From a virus: 64,000 nucleotides of DNA. Both the position numbers and the translations under genes were made by a program. Under the pieces are notes generated by a model. The model was not told the DNA's origin. It did no database searches and saw nothing but the letters and a program-made list of their open reading frames with translations. Of this stretch, positions 60,738 through 64,000 are shown piece by piece. The stretch is from IMG/VR virus record IMGVR_UViG_3300033146_000850, positions 62,001 to 126,000 of that record; one strand, given 5' to 3'. Every line of letters begins with the position of its first letter. Positions within the stretch are counted from its first letter, which is position 1.

Positions 60738-61430
60738 ATGTATTTTTTTAATGATACAATATCAATATATACTATAGCATTTGGTAGTTTATTTAATAAC
60801 TTTAAGGTTCATCGTATTAGCAATGACAAAAAAGTTAAAGAAATATCGGTTCCATTATCTTATGCTGGTAAAACACATTGGTATATGAAAAAATTTCAAA
60901 ACATACCTGATATTGATAATATTGGTAAGATTTTACCAATGATTTCATTCACACTAGAGAATATAACTCCAAATAGAGAGAGACAAACTAATAAATTTGA
61001 AAATATACAGTTTGATGTTGATATTACACGTGCGGTTAAAGAGTGGGTTCAAACATCTATACCTTATAAGTTTGGGTTTAATATTAATATTTGGACAAAG
61101 TTTCAATCTGATATGAACCAGATAATTGAGCAAATATTACCATTCTATCCATCAGGTAGTCGAGATTTACATATAAAGGAAATTCCTATACTAGGAGTTC
61201 ATAGGAGTACACGGGTTGAATTATCCAGTGTTAATCCTGATATTCAAGTTGATTTCGATGAAAAAGGGGATAGAATAATACAATATAGTTTATCGTTTGA
61301 ATTGGATGGATATATGTATCCACCAATAGAGGAGAGTAAAATAATAAATAATATTGATATTAACACGTATATTGAAACAATACAGACTAATTATAATATT
61401 GAGACTATATTAAACACCGAAACGGAGTAA
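60738..61430 (+). CDS. gp15: tail terminator / sheath stabiliser gp15
   Basis: 230 residues (T4: 272), start ATG 60738 after AGAGG. Family pattern: YFFNDTISIYTIAFGSLFNN (residues 2-21), EISVPLSYAGKTHWYMKK, LPMISFTLENITPNRERQTN (about 75-94), then FGFNINIWTKFQSDMNQIIEQILPFY-like C-terminal helix. gp15 forms the hexamer that closes the tail tube and sheath and binds the neck. Next to terminase and sheath genes, as in T4. Confidence 0.85.
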   Translation: MYFFNDTISIYTIAFGSLFNNFKVHRISNDKKVKEISVPLSYAGKTHWYMKKFQNIPDIDNIGKILPMISFTLENITPNRERQTNKFENIQFDVDITRAVKEWVQTSIPYKFGFNINIWTKFQSDMNQIIEQILPFYPSGSRDLHIKEIPILGVHRSTRVELSSVNPDIQVDFDEKGDRIIQYSLSFELDGYMYPPIEESKIINNIDINTYIETIQTNYNIETILNTETE

Positions 61431-61432
61431 TT

Positions 61433-61906
61433 ATGATTGACGGGTTTATAAAATTTTTAACAAACCAAGGTAATATATATTTAGTTATTATTGCGTTTCT
61501 ATCTTTTGTTATATTTTATGGAATGAGATATTATTTTAATAAGCAAAAAAAAGATATTAAAAATAAAAATCTGATGGATGATATATCTAATAACATTAAT
61601 AATTCTATGAATAATTTATCAGAAGAGGTTATACTGAATAGTATTAAAAATGAAAATGGTTGGTCTGATATTAAAATTAATCTTAATAATTTAGATACAA
61701 ATTTAGAAAAATTATGGGATGCTTATAATTATAAGATGAACGAGCTTGAGATTAATAATAAAGTAAGGACTGATAAGATAGTAGATAGTTATATTTTGAT
61801 TTCCGAGGTTAAGGATGAAATTAAAGATTTAAAATATAAGGTTGAATTATTAATAGTTCAAATAGACCATAATAATAATAATACAACAATTAATAAAGGG
61901 TTATAG
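61433..61906 (+). CDS. membrane protein with coiled coil, 157 aa
   Basis: Two bp after gp15. One transmembrane helix near the N-terminus (IYLVIIAFLSFVIFYGM, about residues 15-31), then a long Asn/Lys/Asp-rich coiled coil. No family recognised. A single-span membrane protein among terminase genes is unusual; a holin or antiholin role cannot be excluded but nothing else supports it. Confidence 0.6.
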   Translation: MIDGFIKFLTNQGNIYLVIIAFLSFVIFYGMRYYFNKQKKDIKNKNLMDDISNNINNSMNNLSEEVILNSIKNENGWSDIKINLNNLDTNLEKLWDAYNYKMNELEINNKVRTDKIVDSYILISEVKDEIKDLKYKVELLIVQIDHNNNNTTINKGL

Positions 61907-61918
61907 AGGTTTTTAAAA

Positions 61919-62713
61919 ATGATTAATTTTAATGATAATGGTGTTTTGATTGATTTGAACTTTAGTGATGTGTATGTCATCGAGAAATGGATTAAGAAGA
62001 TGATACTTGAATTGAAGGGTGTAGAGAAACATCTATGTCCTTGTAAGTATAAAATTTTACAATTAAAATGGCATGAAGTTATTTACTGGTATTTAAATTA
62101 TTCAACTAGAATAATTATAAGTCGTGTCGTGTCGATTGAGGACTTTTTTAGTGAAATAACTAGAATAGTAGAATCTTATGAGCTTCTAATATATAATGAA
62201 AAGACAATATCTAAAAAAACATATTCGATATTTCGAGAATTACATCGAGTTGTTATTGATGAATTTGTATCCGAGGTTAAACACGAGATAAATGCTCATA
62301 ATAAAAATAAAGGTTCAATACTTGATTTTATAGAATTTATAGGTTCACAGCTATATCAGATTATGTTAAATTCTTTTTTTGAAATGAATGAAATATCAAT
62401 AGAATGTGAAGATAAATCCTGTCCTTATATGCAAAATGTAGAAAATAAATCTATTAGATTTCTTATTAATAATATGTATAATGTTAATAATTTTTCAGTT
62501 TTTAAACTTGATAAGTTTATTGAAATATTAGAGGGAGATGTTAAAGATATGGATTTCATTGCTGATTTTAAATATTTTAATGAACCATATTTATCACCGA
62601 ATATATTGAAAATGTTAAAAAAAACAAAACAACTTTTTAATTCTTTAAAAATAATCAATTTCGATAAATCTTTATTGTCAACGTTATCTGTTGATTTTTC
62701 TAAAAATATTTAA
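61919..62713 (+). CDS. hypothetical protein, 264 aa
   Basis: ATG 61919 with weak AGAGG upstream. Mainly helical, with two short Cys pairs (HLCPCKY and CEDKSCPYM) that might bind metal. No family recognised; placed between gp15 and the terminase genes. Confidence 0.6.
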   Translation: MINFNDNGVLIDLNFSDVYVIEKWIKKMILELKGVEKHLCPCKYKILQLKWHEVIYWYLNYSTRIIISRVVSIEDFFSEITRIVESYELLIYNEKTISKKTYSIFRELHRVVIDEFVSEVKHEINAHNKNKGSILDFIEFIGSQLYQIMLNSFFEMNEISIECEDKSCPYMQNVENKSIRFLINNMYNVNNFSVFKLDKFIEILEGDVKDMDFIADFKYFNEPYLSPNILKMLKKTKQLFNSLKIINFDKSLLSTLSVDFSKNI

Positions 62714-62755
62714 ATTAATAAATAATAGTATATTCAATTGTAATTGGAGGTTGAT

Positions 62756-63307
62756 ATGTCAAATGTAGGAATAGATTCACTAGATGAATTATTACAATCG
62801 GCTAAAGACAGGTCGTATAAACCTAAGAAGAATATAGATAAAAGAAATGATTTAAATTTTTCAGAGGAAGAAATTGATAAATTAAGAAAGGAAACCCTTG
62901 ATAAAATTGATGCTCACGTTAAAAAGATGAAATCTGAGGTCAATAAGGATGGTCTTGCTGATTATATGTTGGAAAATAGAATAGAATTATTGGAACAAAG
63001 TAAATATATGCTTAATGAATATATGGTAACGATATTAACGAATTTAGCAAGTAGTTCAAGAGCGTTTGAAGTTTTGGCTAAAATGATGGATACTGTTGCT
63101 AGTATAAATAATAGTGTTGTTAATATTAATTCAGATAAAGCTAAAGTTAAAGATAAAGATAGGGAACGAAAATTGATTGAAAATACAACTAGTATTATTG
63201 GTGATATTGTTCAGAGTAATATTTCTACGGTGTTAGAGCAAAATAAATTCAAAGATAAAAATGCTGGAGATATTACTGTTATTGATAAAAATGGAACTGA
63301 TAAATAG
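62756..63307 (+). CDS. gp16: terminase small subunit gp16-like
   Basis: 183 residues from ATG 62756, 6 bases after GGAGG; the longer frame starts inside that site. T4 gp16 (164 aa) layout: acidic N-terminus, central helical hairpin YMLNEYMVTILTNLASSSRA followed by FEVLAKMMDTVASINNSVV (similar to SPRxxEVxAxLM...N), then a variable tail. It forms the ring that recognises DNA and stimulates gp17. The terminase large gene follows at 39 bp. Confidence 0.8.
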   Translation: MSNVGIDSLDELLQSAKDRSYKPKKNIDKRNDLNFSEEEIDKLRKETLDKIDAHVKKMKSEVNKDGLADYMLENRIELLEQSKYMLNEYMVTILTNLASSSRAFEVLAKMMDTVASINNSVVNINSDKAKVKDKDRERKLIENTTSIIGDIVQSNISTVLEQNKFKDKNAGDITVIDKNGTDK

Positions 63308-63346
63308 AGAATGGGTTTTTAATATATTGTACCATAGGAGCTATAA

Positions 63347-63988
63347 ATGATAGACGATTATGAAGATATTGTTGATGAATCTGAAATATCATTAATTCAA
63401 GAGCGTGATAGATTAGAGCGTGAAGAGATAAAACAAAAAAAAATTCGTGAAGTAGAAGATAAGATTAGGCAAATACAAGAAGAAGAGATGAAACAAGAGG
63501 CTGAAATTGAGGCGATGGATGATTTTTTCAACTTGTTGGCTAAGGAAGATTTAAATTTTACACTAACACGTAGAAAACCTGATTTAGAAGATATTACTCA
63601 TGATATTACAGGTAAAGAACTAACATATGATAGAAACCATATTAGAAAACCTGCTGATGTTAAATTAGCATTGACCCCTGAACACGTTAAAGAATTGAAT
63701 TTTTGTTTGAATAATCCTGTTTATACTATAAAAAATTATGTCAAAATTATTAATCAGGATAAAGGTCTTATGGATTTTAATACTTATGATTATCAATCAG
63801 AGTTTATTAAGGAATGCTTGAGACATAAAAGAGTGCTTTCGTGCTGGCCCAGACAAAGTGGTAAATGTGTGGAGTATTCAACTAAAATTAAATATATTAA
63901 AATTCCAACAAGTTTTTTTAAAAAATTAATATATAAATTTATTAATTTTGTTTCTCCAACATTTTTTGATATTGTTATTATTGATTAA
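63347..63988 (+). CDS. gp17: terminase large subunit gp17, N-extein plus split-intein N-fragment
   Basis: 213 residues ending at a TAA, only a third of T4 gp17 (610). Residues 1-60 are a charged coil; 110-173 are the start of the packaging ATPase: VYTIKNYVKII, MDFNTYDYQSEFIKECLRH (adenine-binding Q-motif) and VLSCWPRQSGK, the Walker A motif. After the invariant Lys (173) the expected Thr/Ser is replaced by Cys174 and 39 residues unlike any terminase, opening CVEYSTKIKYIKI, then stop. This is the layout of a natural split intein at the Walker A site, as known for TerL of some metagenomic phages (AceL-TerL). The rest of gp17 should lie beyond the window. Confidence 0.85.
   Translation: MIDDYEDIVDESEISLIQERDRLEREEIKQKKIREVEDKIRQIQEEEMKQEAEIEAMDDFFNLLAKEDLNFTLTRRKPDLEDITHDITGKELTYDRNHIRKPADVKLALTPEHVKELNFCLNNPVYTIKNYVKIINQDKGLMDFNTYDYQSEFIKECLRHKRVLSCWPRQSGKCVEYSTKIKYIKIPTSFFKKLIYKFINFVSPTFFDIVIID
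63866..63985 (+). other. putative short split-intein N-fragment (40 residues)
   Basis: Begins with Cys directly after the Walker A G-K and shows the block A pattern C-V-x-x-S/D-T-x-I at its first eight residues (CVEYSTKI), then a basic amphipathic stretch FFKKLIYKFINF and ends FDIVIID. Normal split inteins have about 100-residue N-fragments; only the atypical class has fragments of a few dozen residues. The C-fragment would start the downstream gene and end in -HN or -GN before a Thr/Ser/Cys extein residue. Confidence 0.7.
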
Positions 63989-64000
63989 TGTAATCTTTTA

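Noticed and set aside
63986-63988. Stop codon of the terminase gene as a simple truncation or sequencing error
   Set aside because: The 39 residues before it do not resemble terminase in this frame, and the break falls exactly at the known TerL intein site with a Cys, which chance truncation would not explain; not excluded without downstream sequence.

Overview
The window is part of the genome of an AT-rich, T4-like contractile-tailed phage. Most of the T4-type virion set is recognisable by sequence: baseplate wedge (gp6, gp53), hub and spike (gp27, gp5), a tube cap/initiator, head completion (gp4), portal (gp20), prohead protease (gp21), scaffold (gp22), major capsid (gp23), tail sheath (gp18), neck (gp13), tail terminator (gp15) and both terminase subunits (gp16, start of gp17). 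The late sigma factor gp55 and recombination nuclease gp47 are also present. No integrase or repressor is seen, so a lytic life style is likely. A lipoprotein that looks like a unimolecular spanin, an amidase endolysin and a lipobox moron point to a Gram-negative host. Genes are densely packed with ATGA overlaps and GGAG/GGGG ribosome binding sites; TTG and GTG starts occur.

Layout. 1-585: N-terminal part of an Fe-S DEAH helicase (minus). 0.7-28.9 kb: virion assembly block, almost all plus strand, ending with the capsid gene and a strong terminator, interrupted by one minus-strand lipoprotein gene with its own promoter. 29-31.8 kb: a homing endonuclease with its own promoter and a DUF5662 gene. 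31.8-36.7 kb: minus-strand block of a tube-fold virion protein, amidase, dUTPase, GroES-like co-chaperonin, gp47 nuclease and gp55. 36.7-37.9 kb: a gene-free, repeat-rich divergent region with two copies of a module, one of them interrupted. 37.9-54.9 kb: NAD-dependent DNA ligase, a HIGH-motif nucleotidyltransferase, tRNA-Leu, a tRNA-like element, a SpoT-like HD hydrolase, an FHA-like membrane protein, a DHH phosphoesterase, a CCA-adding enzyme split into two genes, a u-spanin candidate and many small unknowns. 55-64 kb: giant tail sheath, neck, gp15, terminases.

Expression. Two promoter classes can be read. One is sigma70-like (TTGACA/TTGACT, 17 bp spacer, usually an extended TGn TATATT) in front of ligase, the RNA/tRNA region, the HD hydrolase, the FHA gene, the CCA gene, the lipoprotein and the homing endonuclease. 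The other is a T4-like late motif (TATAAATA, or AAAAACTAAATA) in front of virion genes, matching the presence of gp55.

The most notable signals are: (1) the terminase large subunit ORF breaks exactly at the Walker A lysine and continues into a short intein-like N-fragment starting with Cys, i.e. a probable atypically split intein; (2) a roughly 194-nt three-way-junction RNA just upstream of tRNA-Leu whose two long stems contain several G-U pairs; (3) a CCA-adding enzyme cut in two by a small ORF; (4) the repeat region at 36.7-37.9 kb.
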